Shown here in pieces: positions 23,701-36,307 of a DNA stretch of 64,000 nt. A program made the position numbers and the translations under genes. The stretch's first letter is position 1. Each line of letters begins with the position of its first letter. The notes beneath the pieces are model-generated. The model was not told where the DNA came from and made no database searches. It was given only the letters and a program-made list of their open reading frames with translations. Source of the stretch: Oryza sativa Japonica Group (lineage: Eukaryota; Streptophyta; Magnoliopsida; Poales; Poaceae); contig NC_089036.1 of the NCBI RefSeq assembly GCF_034140825.1, forward strand, positions 887,001-951,000, read 5' to 3'.

Positions 23701-25300
23701 CTGTCCAAGCATTTTAGCCATCTAACAAATTTTGCTGTATGCAGTTGGAATCAGGAGAAAAAGGATGGGTGAAAGTAGCAGATTGGAACAGTTTTAAAAC
23801 TGGTAATCTTGGACATTTTTATCACTCGTAACCGCAAAATAAATCTGGAGCCCTGATCTGTACATTCTTGTACTCAATATGTTAATTCGCTTATCCTGTT
23901 TAATAGCACTCTTACACGACCATCTCAGGCAATGGTGCAAGCACTTGATTTAGACTGTACATCCGGAGACTATAGCCTGCTTTGTTATTTTGAGCATTGT
24001 TAATATGCTCACCATGATAATACAATATACAAACAAGTTTTGCATACATTATTGAGACGGTATTCATCCCATACGTGGAAATGAACTCAATGGAATATAT
24101 TTATGCTAAATGAGAAGCAAACAACAGGTGCTGTGGTTTTTGCAATGAACTTATCACAATAGAATCACTGAAATAGTATCCAAAATTGCTAGCTACCTGT
24201 GTTTCTGTATTGCATTTGTCTCAGTGAAAGTAATAAAACAGTATTTCCAAATACTAACTGTGGACTACTCACTTCATTGTTCTTTTGTAGAAAAGAAGGC
24301 CGCAGCACGAGCACACTCCAAAAATTTATCCTCATTCTGTGGAAGGTATGACAAACAATATCTATTTCCTCCCTAACCCTTCTTGATTTTTTATTTGTTT
24401 TTTGGATTTAAAAGTTGTTTTATTGCATATCTGACCTCTTATTACAATTTTTTAATAGCACTTCTTGTTGCAAACACTTTGGAACGGTGTAGTTTCTGGC
24501 AGGTGTCATTTTCCATAGATAAAAGGGCCTCTATTCTCACAAATAAATTTCATTATGTTGAACTTAAATTAGATTATTTATTTTTAGGTGCATCGTACAC
24601 AAACATAATTTCATAAAAAAAATGAGTACATATCTGTCCACATAGGCCTTTTCTGGTTACTAATATTTTTTTTCCTTACTGGCTAATGTTTTTTTTATTG
24701 TTGACCTGATTTATCCAGGATGAATAAACTCTTAATAATCTATATGCTTTGAAAGTGAGAAGTTATTGCTTGTCTAAAAATAACCTTTTACACCTTTACT
24801 TCTTTTGGTTTCTAATTTAGACTGTTGTGTACTGAGGGGATGAACTGACAAAGTTCACTCATGGTGCAGGTTACTGGAGGAAACTGAGGATGAGGTAGGC
24901 TGCTTCTCTTGGATGACATTTATACATTACTTTTTTTATACTAGCAAATATCGTCTGAATTTTCCCGTTTCTTGACAGCTGTGTTTTGTTATGAACTATA
25001 CAGATCTATCATAATTTAGTTAAAAATAGGGCCTCATCTAGAGCTTTTTTTGGTTGCAGCTTTCTGAGTGGATAAAAACGAGCTCCGCAGAATCAGGAAA
25101 TGTCAGCAGAGCACTTTGTGAAGATATTAGCAAACACTGTCAGTCTACAAGGTATGTGCTATGAATATGAATCGAACATTTTGTCATCATGAAATAAGAG
25201 ATTGCTGTACTCGCAGAATTTTCTTTGCAGACCTCTAGTTCACTAACAATCCTTTCCCTCTGTTTCCAGTGCTACCATCGAGATCGACGACGAACTATAA
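20764..25300 (+). CDS. Canopy / TLR4-regulator MSAP-domain ER protein
   Basis: Nine exons (20764-20883, 21185-21211, 21443-21522, 23469-23541, 23745-23802, 24291-24345, 24870-24894, 25060-25151, 25270-25300) join in frame to 186 residues. Residues 1 to about 28 form a signal peptide (ALLLLAAILASAASA). The mature protein is a saposin-like fold with six cysteines in the Canopy pattern: CAAC, GLC, FCG, LCEDISKHC. The block RVSELRVVELLDGLCDKMQD is diagnostic. It ends in DDEL, resembling KDEL/HDEL retrieval signals, so the protein is probably ER-resident. Animal Canopy proteins help fold or traffic membrane receptors; a similar chaperone role in plants is inference. Intron 3 is 1.95 kb, far longer than the others, and is filled with inserted repeats. 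Confidence 0.88.
21979..22146. repeat. 84-bp tandem duplication inside the Canopy-gene intron
   Basis: Two head-to-tail copies at 21979-22062 and 22063-22146 differ at only a few bases. Each contains gtgccacattttccggaatt. No coding role; the copies lie in intron 3. Confidence 0.9.
22555..22701. mobile_element. Tourist-like MITE in the Canopy-gene intron
   Basis: The left end ggcctggtttagttc and the right end gaactaaacacatcc are inverted repeats flanked by TAA (22552-22554 and 22702-22704). Length is 147 bp. The same family occurs at 34869-35014. Confidence 0.8.
22767..22974. mobile_element. Stowaway-like MITE in the Canopy-gene intron
   Basis: The left end cttcctccgtcctctaatat and the right end (reverse complement ggctctgtcctcttaactat) are imperfect inverted repeats flanked by TA. 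The interior carries paired gacgaatagtt-type sequences. The right end is diverged. Confidence 0.55.
22985..23223 (+). pseudogene. Gene-start fragment (possible epoxide-hydrolase 5' end) in an intron
   Basis: A GC-rich island in an otherwise AT-rich intron. It contains an ATG in a strong context (caccATGGcc) at 23152 followed by 24 codons with grass-like codon use. The peptide starts MAAATEQPQQITEIEHAHLP and continues VRGL, then the sequence becomes AT-rich and unlike coding DNA. The IEHxHLPVRGL pattern resembles, from memory, the N-terminus of plant soluble epoxide hydrolases, before the HGFPE motif. There is no downstream catalytic region, so at most this is a 5'-UTR-plus-start fragment. Origin by transposon capture or ectopic duplication is inference. 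Confidence 0.4.
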
Positions 25301-26500
25301 CACCAAAGCATTCTGGTGCCATCTTTATCTCACAAAGCAAAGCAGGCGAAGACCTGGAAAGCGTAGAGGAACAAACTCAAATAGTTTCTGATTTCATATG
25401 TTGTATCACTGCAATTCATGTCCTTAAAATGGGAGAATTGCAATTCGTTCCATATAGTGTCTGTCTATCTGGACTAATCTGTTGAGAACATTCGAACATG
25501 AGACAAATTTTGCATACTAAAATTACGGTTGAAAGCAACACAGTTAACTGATTCAGGGGGACTTTTGCAAAACGCCTATTTCTGATGCAATCATGGTTTG
25601 CAATAACGATTGGTTTTTTGCGAAAATCACTTGGTTTTCGTGAAGTTGCTGGGGATAGGTTTGTAAAAACTGAGTTTTTTTTAGCCAATTATTTTATTAT
25701 GGGCTTGACCGAAAGTCATTGGTTTTTATCGGGTTTCATTCGGTTTGCGGCACACCGACAGAAGTATAACTAGATCTTGTTCTGTTTTCAGATATAGTTT
25801 ACACGAAGGTTTCCCAGTGTTTAAGAAATCATTCAAGTTCTGCACTGAAGAATTTCCACATTCCAAATGGGCTCCATGAACCAAAATTGTTTTTCATTGG
25901 AGGTGTAGTGTATAACTACGACGCATTCCTTTCGCATGTACCCATGCATACTATCTTGTGAAATGCTCGTTGAATCACCAAATTATCCTCCATTAATTAA
26001 AAACCCAAACGATCTCGTAGTAATTCCTATTAAATTCATGTAATATTCCAACAGAGCCCATAGTAATTTTGAGTGCAAATGCAGCAATACTTTGTTATGT
26101 ACTACCAATAAAAATTCCAACTTGCAAAAAAGGAAAAAAAAACAGAGAAAAGTTACAACTTTGAAATCCGAGACCAAGAGCACGCGGAAGTTGACTTTGA
26201 AATTCATCAATTTGAGTCCTCCGATTTTTCCGAGGGGCAATATGCAAATCGCACAAAAAAAATGAAATTTATCAACTCGATTTCCCCTCATTTATTGACT
26301 GCTACTAGTAGTACCACTATAGAAAAAGATCAGGTCAGAATTATTATTACAGTAAATAAAAAAGAAAATAAATGCAAAGATAGAAGAGAATAGTAGTAGT
26401 ATAGTGAGTCTCGTCGCAGTGAGAGAGAGAGAGGAGTCGAGTAGATAGATAGATAGATCGGCGTGGGAGAAGACGACATCGCCGGCGACGAGACCAGATC
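25301..26500. other. Intergenic region between Canopy-like and SPP genes
   Basis: AT-rich with the Canopy gene 3' UTR at its start and short GA and GATA microsatellites at about 26425-26458. A CG-rich patch from about 26460 begins the promoter/5' UTR of the SPP gene. No gene seen. Confidence 0.55.
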
Positions 26501-26982
26501 GATCGCCGAGGTATCGCCTCCCTCCCCGACCGAGCAGGGTCGCCGCCGTTCGTTCCTCTTGCTGCTTCCGCCGCATCCATCCTGGTGAGCACATCCTCCC
26601 GCCACCGCCGCCGATCCCCATCCATCGCGCGAGCGAGTCAGGGTCGCCGTCGTTCGCCCTTCTGCTTCCGCCGCATCCGTTTTGCGTTAGCCCACGCACT
26701 TTTTTTTCCTCAGATTTGCGTTAACCCTAGCTCTAGCTGCTCCTGTTCTAGAAATTTGCCTTGGCCATAATACTAATAGCAGTTTGTTTGTTCCCAAAAA
26801 GGCCCATGTCCCATGTTAGATCCGCCGCCACTGTGCTACTGATCTTCTCCGAATTGTATAATTTAACGCATATGCTCTTTTGTATCTCAGCGGGGACTAA
26901 ACCTTGAAGCATCTGGGCTGTTGTTTCACCATTGTAGTGGATTCCACTTCGGAACTGAACTTTTCTAGTTGTTTCCGTGACA

Positions 26983-29900
26983 ATGAAAACTCACGAGAGA
27001 GCTGCTAATTTGGCCCTTGCAGGTATACATTTGTATTCGGCTGAGTCATCACAGCATTGGTTCTGTTTATTACCATTTTCTAGTCCTTTGAACAAACTGG
27101 GTATTTGCTGAGCTGCAGTTCTATGTATTCTAACATTGTACGCAGGTTTGAGCTTGGCACCCCTTGTGGTTAAAGTAGAGCCAAATGTGAACGTCATATT
27201 GACAGCATGTCTTGCTGTCTATGTGGGCTGTTACCGTTCTGTCAAGCCGACTCCACCCTCTGTAAGCAATATGCTTCAGTTTGTTTTGTTATCTACCGAG
27301 CCATCTGCTGGGTGCTAATGTGATAGGTTGTTCACAAAATTTTCTGCATATGGCTAGAATAACTTGATTCCTGCATTTGTTCTTATGTAGGAGACAATGT
27401 CCAAGGAGCATGCTATGCGGTTTCCTTTGGTGGGAAGTGCTATGCTTCTCTCTCTGTTCCTTCTATTCAAGTTTCTCTCGAAAGACTTGGTCAATGCTGT
27501 TCTCACTGCCTACTTTTTCATCCTTGGCATTGCCGCTCTCTGGTAAGTCCAAACTCTCCTTGGAAGAGCTTTTTCATTCATGTAACTACTTAATACTGTA
27601 TCTGTGCAATTAAGATTGTTCATGTGCTTATTTTTTTTCTGATGCAGTGCAACATTGCTGCCTTCCATAAAACGATTCCTTCCAAAAGAATGGAATGATA
27701 ATGCCATCGTTTGGTGTGCTCCATTTTTCCACTGTATGTCTGTAGGACCCAAACCTCTTCTTTTTTTTTTTTTTGCTCAACTCATTGGTTCAATTGTGTA
27801 TCATATGCCAGATTGTTGCATCTGTGTATCTGTCAGATTGGTGCAATTATGAATCATGTTACAAGCTCATGTCTTGGTGGCCTTTTTAAGTTCATTAATT
27901 TCTTATTTCAGCGCTCTCAGTGGAGTTTACCAAGTCTCAAGTTGTTGCATCAATCCCAGGATTTTTCTTTTGCATATGGTATGCTGCGAAGAAGCATTGG
28001 CTAGCAAACAATGTTTTGGGGATTTCTTTCTGCATTCAGGTATGCTTTTGTGTTATTTTGAGATATAAGGTTAATATGCATTATTGAAATAACTATGGTT
28101 CAAGAGCTTCACAAATATGTTCTGTTTTCCTCCCAAACTTTACTTGGAGAGAAACCTACTTGATTCTCTTTATCTTACAGGGAATTGAGATGCTATCACT
28201 TGGATCATTCAAAACTGGTGCTATTCTCTTGGTATGGGCTGTTTGTACTGAACTGAAACTTATATTTTCTGGCAGAAATCTTATTACTTTTTTTCACCAT
28301 TCTTCCATTAAAGCCATTACTTAGTAGAGCATGTCAATACAATTTGAATTATCTGACACTGTAGAATTTATGTTTGTCTTTCATTTGCCTATGAAATTAA
28401 AATCCTGTTATATTTGTAGAAACTATTGCACTGCTTGCTGTACTTTGTAAATCACTATTAAGTTGTAACGCTTATGTATCACGGGATTTCCTTTTTGATT
28501 CAGGCTGGCCTCTTTTTCTATGATATTTTCTGGGTTTTCTTCACTCCTGTTATGGTCAGTGTTGCAAAATCATTTGATGCACCGATAAAGGTTAGTGTTC
28601 TTTATAAGTGATTTTGACTCTTGTTTTGATACAAAATGTCTTTTTCTTTTTACAAAAAAAGGCTAATCTGGTTATCCCCTTTTTTCTGCATAGCTTCTAT
28701 TTCCAACAGGAGATGCTGCACGCCCATTCTCTATGCTTGGGCTTGGTGACATTGTGATACCTGGTTAGTAATGAAATCTTTAGAATGTTTAGTGCTATTT
28801 TTTTTCTGGTCTATGATTTCTGATTGGATACCGATGACTGATGAATGCCATATGAGAGTGACAACTTGTTTGAAGTCATGATCCATAGCAAGTTGTTAGA
28901 ACTGGATTATTTGATAAAAAAATATCCAATTTAAAAATTGTATATGTTTACCATATCATTTGAGTACCTTTTTCTGTGGTTCTAAATGTAGATATAGTTA
29001 GGGTTCTTTTTGCTGATACAAGGAGTGTAGGTTCAAGTCTTGCAGAAAATAATTTTAACTTAAACTACTTTGTTATCCAGATGAGTGCAACAAGATTAGC
29101 TTCAAAGTTCGAACTACTTGGTTGTTGTATAATGAGGGTATATGTTGATATTACTTGGTTATAGTTGACTTTGAAGCCCTGGCAATGATTCGTCATTTTT
29201 ATTCCAGTGATAATTTATGTTAGTTGGGAGGTGTGTGTGCATGCCTTTTTTGAATGATGCGTTGAACTCATTGTTATCTTTAGTAGCACTGAAGTGGGAG
29301 TAACATTTGATGCTAGTCGCCACAGATAATTCATCTTCTCTTAGCATTCTCTGCAATTCTTCATCCTTCATGATTGAAGATCATGAAATTCTCACATATT
29401 TCTGCAAGCAGCAACTCTTCTATTAACAAATAATACTCACTTCTACTTTTGTTTCCAGGTATATTTGTTGCGCTAGCACTGCGGTTTGATGTCTCAAGAG
29501 GAATTAAGAACCGCTACTTCAATAGTGCATTTTTGGGTTATACGGTGGGTTTGACCGTGACGATAATTGTGATGAACTGGTTTCAAGCCGCACAGGTGAG
29601 TCATGTTACTTGGGATTCTTGCCATCATGTTTCCTCCACTCATTTTCAAGGCACATCATAAGAGTGAGTTTAGTTCGTAGATTATTTAAACAAAATGAAT
29701 TGTTATACATACATTAATTAAACAAAGGTAATTGTGGTGGTGAATTTGCAACCATGTAACCTCCACACATTTTTTACGAATCATCCCCAATATTTCATCA
29801 GGAACATGCTTGAGGACCTTTTTTTTTTCATTTTTGTCTGTAGCAAATTCATGCATTTTGTGAGTAGCACAAAGAAAACTATAAACCTATAAACCTTATG

Positions 29901-30787
29901 AAGGGAAAAATAAAAAAAAAAGAAAACAAGAAAATTACATCAGGATCCAACTGTTACTCTTGTTACTCCAATTATAAAAAGGAGAAAGTTGCATCTGATT
30001 TGTGTCATCTCTGAAATATTAACGCACTCTTTGTTTTTGCAGCCTGCCCTCTTGTACATTGTTCCTGGTGTGATTGGTTTTGTTGCTGTTCACTGTTTAT
30101 GGAATGGAGAAGTCAAGCCAGTAAGTCTGTTACCACTGAACATGGTTGTTCCCACTTGTCCATTACTCTGAACCTTGAGAGTAGCTCAATGAATACCATT
30201 GTCGAGCGTGTTGCGTGTACATAGTAGTATTTATTCTGTTGAAGGGCCCCTTTTTGTGCTTAATTACTGAAGACTCGAGAGTAATAACCTTTGGTGCATG
30301 CTCCTTAAATGCTACCATAAGACATGGGAGCACCTGTCTTTGACATGCAAGAAAGAGGGTTCTATATATATGATAATATATACAAATTCTTAGTGGAATG
30401 GCACTGCATGTTCAAGATGTTATATATCACTTGCAGCTAAACCTTTCTATTTCCTAAGCCTGAAGCAATGACCATACCGTTTATACAATCATTTGGCCTT
30501 GTGGTGGTGGTTGTTACAGAATATGTGATTTAGGTGCTGAAAGGCCCAGAACACTTTATGATCTCTAGAACACAGATGGAATACTTTGGTGCCAACATAA
30601 AAAAAAAACATCTTTTCTTTCTTTATATTATATATTGTGATTTGTGACTATAAATATGTTTGAAAATGCTATACTAACTGACATTTTATTACATTGCCAG
30701 CTCCTGGAGTACAACGAGTCAAAGGCTGAAGAGGAAGATGCTGTTGAAGAAGATACTGATAGCAAACAGAACAAAAAGGAGGAGTAG
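26983..30787 (+). CDS. SPP1: Signal peptide peptidase (intramembrane aspartyl protease)
   Basis: Eleven exons (26983-27022, 27146-27261, 27391-27542, 27648-27733, 27912-28039, 28181-28231, 28504-28590, 28694-28763, 29459-29595, 30043-30120, 30701-30787) encode 343 residues with about nine membrane segments. The three presenilin-type signatures are present: YD (FFYDIFWVFF, catalytic Asp about 198), GxGD (MLGLGDIVIPG, catalytic Asp about 239) and PAL at 290-292. The enzyme cleaves signal peptides and other type II membrane segments within the ER membrane after signal peptidase. The tail is acidic and ends KKEE, a dilysine KKxx ER-retrieval signal. A non-coding exon with a donor at 26584 suggests a 5'-UTR intron. 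The symbol is from memory of rice naming; the length agrees with my recollection of rice SPP1. Confidence 0.95.
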
Positions 30788-32202
30788 CACTCTAACAGCA
30801 GGGCAAGAAAAGGCAGAAATTTCATGTAAGGTCGTCGGCAGCTAAGTAGGCTGGATGACCTCTCGGATACCAGCTCACTTAAGAACTTAGAAATGATTCG
30901 CATGATAGAAACCCTTTTTTGATTTAAGAATTGTTTGGTCTGGTGATTAGAAGAGAAGAGAGTAGATTCTTAAGAGGCCTGCCAATATGGTCCAGTGGCT
31001 TGACTTTACCCGGTACCCCTTTTGCTTTAGTACTGACTTATAATGGTGGTACAAAGGATTTACCTGAATTTTTGGTCTGGCAAATAGCGGTTTGTGATAT
31101 CTTTCTTGGTACCTTCTCTTGTTTGATTGACAAAACCATGCAGATGCATCCCATCTTCCGTTTGGAACTATGGAAGTTTCTTTTATGAGGAATTGCACTC
31201 TTTCTCGCAAAAGGCTTGAAAGACCAAATTATTTGCATCCTCCAGTGTTTCAAAATTTTACTGAATTAGGATTTACTCTTTTCTGATTGAATTATGTAAC
31301 AGGCTAACAGTGTGTCACTGCATTTTGTATGGTTGTATTTGAATGTTCATGAACAGAGTTTACTTTAGCTTCCTTCAAAGAGAATATTTCCTCTAGTTAC
31401 CACTTTTGCAAAAGGAAGGGAAGCTTGAGTGCAGAAGGAACTAACAGTGTCTCACTTAGTCAAGAGTGCGATGCGACTGAAAGAATCGAACCCAATTCAT
31501 CGCTGACATCCAAAGTCACGCCTGGAAATAGATATGCATCTCTTTCACTTTCCTACTACTTTTTCTTCTTGCCCTATAGAGTTCAACAAATGCATGTTCC
31601 AATGGTCCTATCTTGGGACATCTACCTGTCTCGAGTGTTTTTACTCTTGGACTCAACTTGGAACCTATACCATTCTGCCTATAAAGGCCAGGAACCATTC
31701 CTAAAAAACTTGGACCATCGTGTTATTACCAAGACATGTCGCATGTGGGCACACACCACTACATTACATTTACGCCTGGGATTGTTTTGACTATTAGTAG
31801 TACATATAATATTCGTCTTTATATAGCAACCTGATACTAAATCATAACCTAGTCCACATTCTAGATTCGTAGGATATGTCATATTTAATATCAAATTGCC
31901 ATATGTTTAATAGATGAAAAATGTTGAATAGGACTGGGTCCTATGTCAGTTGATATTTGTTGTTGAATAAGCTACAATAGTAAAGCAATAGAAATATGAA
32001 TTACCTCGGTCCCAGATGACATATTCTAATACTATAAAACATTTGATAAAGAGAGAGACAGAGCATTAAGCTGAGCTTTAAAACCCATTACAATGAGAGA
32101 GAGAGAGAGAGAGAAGAGAAATCATTTATTTATTTCTCTTCGCTATGCTATGTAGTAACACCATGGCCTTGATATTTGCTACTCCTAAATGTTTACTTTT
32201 TA

Positions 32203-32570
32203 TTCCCTCTATTCCAAATTGATCTACATATAGTTTTTTTAGGTTATTTTTAAATGATCTACATATTTGTGTTCATTTATTGAGTCTATTCGTTATTTGT
32301 GCATTGGAGTAAATGAACATTGATGCATGCATTCATAAACACAAGTATTTATAACCCACATGCAATATCTTGATTTGCTATTGGCTAGAAAATATTGGGG
32401 ATGGTGTATGCATTGAGTTTGTTGCTAGAGTAAATATAGTATGAGCAAAATATTGAGGATGGTGCATGCATTGAGTTTGTTGCTAGAGTAAATATAGTAT
32501 GAGAGAGCTATTAGCTTTTCTTGGTCTTGTGTACCTATGAAATATGTAGATCAATTTAGAATGGAAGGAG
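32203..32570. mobile_element. Stowaway-like MITE with internal 58-bp tandem repeat
   Basis: The ends ttccctctattccaaattga and (reverse complement) ctccttccattctaaattga are inverted and flanked by TA. Inside, 32389-32446 and 32447-32504 are a nearly identical 58-bp tandem pair, so the element is longer (368 bp) than its neighbours. Confidence 0.75.
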
Positions 32571-32787
32571 TACTTCTAAATGTTTATAACCCAGTAATAA
32601 GCCTTTATTTACTGCTTTCTGTCTATCTTTGGACCAAATTGAAGATGTCCATATAAATGGACTATGAAGCTCACGTATTTCTCAAGACATTGAGAAGGTC
32701 TTATCAATTAAATTTCCATTTACACGGGTAAAGAGAAAACACGTTTGCATAAATAAGATTTAACACATCAATTGATGAAGTAGTATA

Positions 32788-33171
32788 CTCCCTTCGTCCC
32801 AAAATAAATTTGTTTTCCACTCATCCCATGCATACTAATAAAAACCAAAAGACTAGAATACTCCATATTTTATCAAATCCTAATGCAATTATTTCTCTCT
32901 TTTATCAACTCTCAATGCACTTATTCACTACTCCCTCTGCCTCATAATATAAGGGATTTTGGAGAGATGCGACATATCCTAGGACTATGAATCTGGACGG
33001 AAAAATCCCTTATATGTTACATCCCTAGTATATGTTACATCCCTCCAAAATCCCTTATATTTTAGGATGGAGGGAGTATTTTTATGAACTCCGGTGCAAT
33101 ATTGTTCGAAAGTGATTTTATTTTGAGATAAATGAGGGAGATAAAAAATAATATTATTTTGAGACAAGGAG
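32788..33171. mobile_element. Stowaway-like MITE split by another MITE
   Basis: The left end ctcccttcgtcccaaaataa and the reverse-complemented right end ctccttgtctcaaaataata pair and are flanked by TA. A complete second MITE at 32931-33076 interrupts it. Confidence 0.65.
32931..33076. mobile_element. Stowaway MITE nested in another MITE
   Basis: A 146-bp element with ends ctccctctgcctcataatat and (reverse complement) ctccctccatcctaaaatat, then the shared aagggattttgg, flanked by TA. It is younger than the surrounding element at 32788-33171. Confidence 0.8.
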
Positions 33172-33897
33172 TATTAGTTACTTTACCCCTCCACCGCTAA
33201 GCCAAAGAATTTAACACACCAATGGATAAAGTCGTATGCTTTACTCAAATTATAGTCACAAGCTAGAACCAAGGCTGCTAGTTCAGTGCAGTGATTGGTC
33301 ACGCACTTAGATCTACGCAAATATGGAATCATATTTTTTCAATTACTAGTACTTTCTAGTTCATGTGCATTACAGTTTTACTACTATCTATTTATTCTTT
33401 TCTCTTTTCTTAGCAGTGAACAACCGAAAGTTAGCTTATCAACTTTCTGATTGCCATGCAGTACATAATATACCACATAAAGCCCAAAATCAACTAGCTT
33501 TGTGGTATCTATAAATTAAAATACAATATATAGACACACCATAGACCTGTGCTTCCAGCTTTGTGAGATGCCAAACTAATGTTCGTTGATATATATGTAT
33601 GTTCATACGCATTTGCACATCGATTTCAAGTGTAAATTAATTAATTTATCCGGGGAATTTTCCGGCAGAAGGATCAGATGCTAGCTAATCATATCTGGAC
33701 TTACTGTCAGTCTCGATATATAGTAGTACCAAGCAAGTCTTCCTCCCTTTAAATGGAGTCTTATATTCCGACGTGCTCAAAGGGGGAAAGGAAAGAAAAG
33801 AAAGCTACTGGCATGCATATATGCAGATATACCCTGAATCGACAGCTCAAAAAAAATATTCTCAGAGTATTGCTTTGCAAAATGGAATATAAATATA

Positions 33898-33997
33898 CTC
33901 CCTCCGTCCAAAAAAAAAACCCAATTCTGGGTTTGAATCTGGACTCACTATGTCCAGATTCAAACCCAGGATTAGGTTTTTTTTGAGACGGAGGAAG
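33898..33997. mobile_element. Very short hairpin MITE
   Basis: Only 100 bp, almost entirely two inverted arms: ctccctccgtcc at the left, ggacggaggaag-like sequence at the right, and gggtttgaatctgga paired with tccagattcaaaccc in the middle. TA flanks both sides. Confidence 0.75.
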
Positions 33998-34065
33998 TAT
34001 ATTTTAGATAATAGAATATTTAATTGAGTAATAAAACATTAGGTTCATGAACACATAAAAAAAAA

Positions 34066-34326
34066 CTTCCTCCGTACTCGTAAAGGAAGTCGTTTAAGAC
34101 AATGTTTAAGTCAAACCTTGGAAATATAAATCATAAATAACTATCAAGTTGTTAAGTTTAAAAATGTAAAAATTATATGAATATATTTGTCTTAGAAAAT
34201 ACTTTCATAAAAGTATACATATATCACTTTTCAATAAATATTTTTTTATAGAAACATGAAGTCAAAGTTGTATTTTGGAGATCGTGTCGTTGTTCAAAAC
34301 GACTTACTTTGCGAGTACGGAGGGAG
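34066..34326. mobile_element. Stowaway-like MITE
   Basis: The left end cttcctccgtactcgtaaag and the reverse-complemented right end ctccctccgtactcgcaaag are inverted repeats that continue into gtcgttt/aaacgac. The target duplication is imperfect on the left. Confidence 0.7.
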
Positions 34327-34868
34327 TATCAGAGAACATAAACATATCATGTTGTCTCACAACAACCTAACACTACTACAACCGTCAACTTCAAGGCATA
34401 TAAAGTCTATGAAGTACTCTTGAGAATGTGTTCAAGAAGGTCCATCGTTTTTCTGTCGGTATCGTCCACTTAAAGTCGGTGCTATGCAGTAAGCTGGACT
34501 AATTAACAAGATGCAATTAATCCCCCGACCAGCTTTGCTCATATAAGGTGAAGCAACAGGGACAATTAAAGCTAGTTTTCAAAAATAAAAAAAGGACAAT
34601 TAAAGCTGTAAGTTCCCTAACTTTTTTTTTCCTGAAAACTGTAATCTCCCTGACCAGATAGGATATATATGATGCCTAGCTTGTAATGGCGATGAAGCAT
34701 AAGAAAAAGACTTGCGCTTACACTACATATATGGGTTATGTTTATTCGATCGATCGTCGTCAATCAGATGCATGTGCTCAATTCACGTGAAAAAACTAAA
34801 GTTTTTGAAAGAATCTAAAGGAGTTCTGACAAAGTCTCAAGTTGGTCGAACTGACATATTTTAATTAA

Positions 34869-35014
34869 GGTTTAGTTTAGTTCCCAACTTTTTTTTTCAA
34901 ACTTTCAACTTGACCATCACATCCAAATTTTTACACACATAAACTTCCAACTTTTCTGTCACATCGTTCCAATTTTAATTAAAGTTTCAATTTTAACGTG
35001 AACTAAACACACCC
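34869..35014. mobile_element. Tourist-like MITE
   Basis: Ends ggtttagtttagttcc and gtgaactaaacacaccc, flanked by TAA. It is 146 bp and is closely related to the copy at 22555-22701 in the Canopy-gene intron. Confidence 0.8.
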
Positions 35015-35793
35015 TAAATTATTGTTCATCTCAACCCCTAATTACTGGAGTAATTAGTCCCGGTCACTCCACTAGAGTATGACGAGCAACAACCCCCATC
35101 AATCTCTTTTTACTACACAATCATGCTACAACCTCTATCCGTTGATTTTTATAAAGCATATGCTTATTTTAAAAAAGTTTTCAAGGTTCACTACTTTGAC
35201 CATTATTTTTTTATAAGATATATATTCTTACAAACTTTGAAACCAATATTGTTTGAACTCTCTTTAAAGTATGATTTAATTGGTGTAATTTTTACACCGA
35301 ATGTATACTTGTAGTTTTACTAATTGTTGATCAACATCTACAAAGTTCGAAATTTTTTAAAACAAAATATATCCTATAAGAATCCTAAACTAAATTAAAT
35401 AATCCATGACGTAAAAAATAATCAAACATAATCAAGCTAGGTTGCTAAAAAATAAACCCCATGTGAGAAACAGGATCAATATACCATGCAGCTACTATCA
35501 TAAACTGGACTCTTCAGGACATATATATGCATAGATAGAGGAGGAAATAAAATAAATGTGTGAACTGGAAGAGTCATTGTGTGACTCATGAGAACGGCTC
35601 AACTAATTTGCTACACCACAAGTCTACAACTACACTAATCAATTAACTAGACTGTCCATGCATGCAGGATGAACGATGTGTCAACTTTGACATCATCGAT
35701 CACTACGTGGTGTAGACTCGTGATACACGCTTGATTTGTTTTTTTCATGCTAGCTAACAAGCTAGTTTTGCACGGTTTGTTCTTCCATATATA

Positions 35794-36008
35794 CTACCTT
35801 CTTCATATTTTTATCCAACGTTTGACCATTCGTCTTATTTAAAAAATTTATATAATTATCATTTATTTTATTGTGACTTGATTCATCATCAAATGTTTTT
35901 TAAGCATGACATAAATATTTTCATATTTGCATAAAAATTTTGAATAAGACGAATGGTCAAACGTTGAATAAAAAGTCAATGGCGTCATACATTAAAATAC
36001 GGAGGGAG
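35794..36008. mobile_element. Stowaway-like MITE
   Basis: The left arm (atccaacgtttgaccattcg) pairs with the right arm (cgaatggtcaaacgttgaat). The right terminus reads acggagggag, and TA flanks the element. Confidence 0.7.
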
Positions 36009-36220
36009 TATATATTTTACCTTACCCTAAAATTGAGATACTACCGGTGGAAATCACCACAAAATTCATATATATACTGGTTTCTAATTTCTACTAGTAC
36101 CTTTCATCTATTTTCATTCAATATACGATATTTCACTTATACTGTCAACTCAATCACTAGTAATAAAATAGAAATAATTGGTCAATAAAATGAGTAAAAG
36201 ACCTTGCAAATCAACAATTC

Positions 36221-36224
<4 letters not shown>

Positions 36225-36305
<81 letters not shown>
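36225..36305. repeat. (TA)n microsatellite, about 81 bp
   Basis: An uninterrupted TA dinucleotide run in intergenic DNA. Confidence 0.98.

Positions 36306-36307
<2 letters not shown>

Noticed and set aside
36225-36305. CRISPR-like or regularly spaced repeat
   Set aside because: It is a simple TA dinucleotide run without spacers; nothing array-like occurs in the window.
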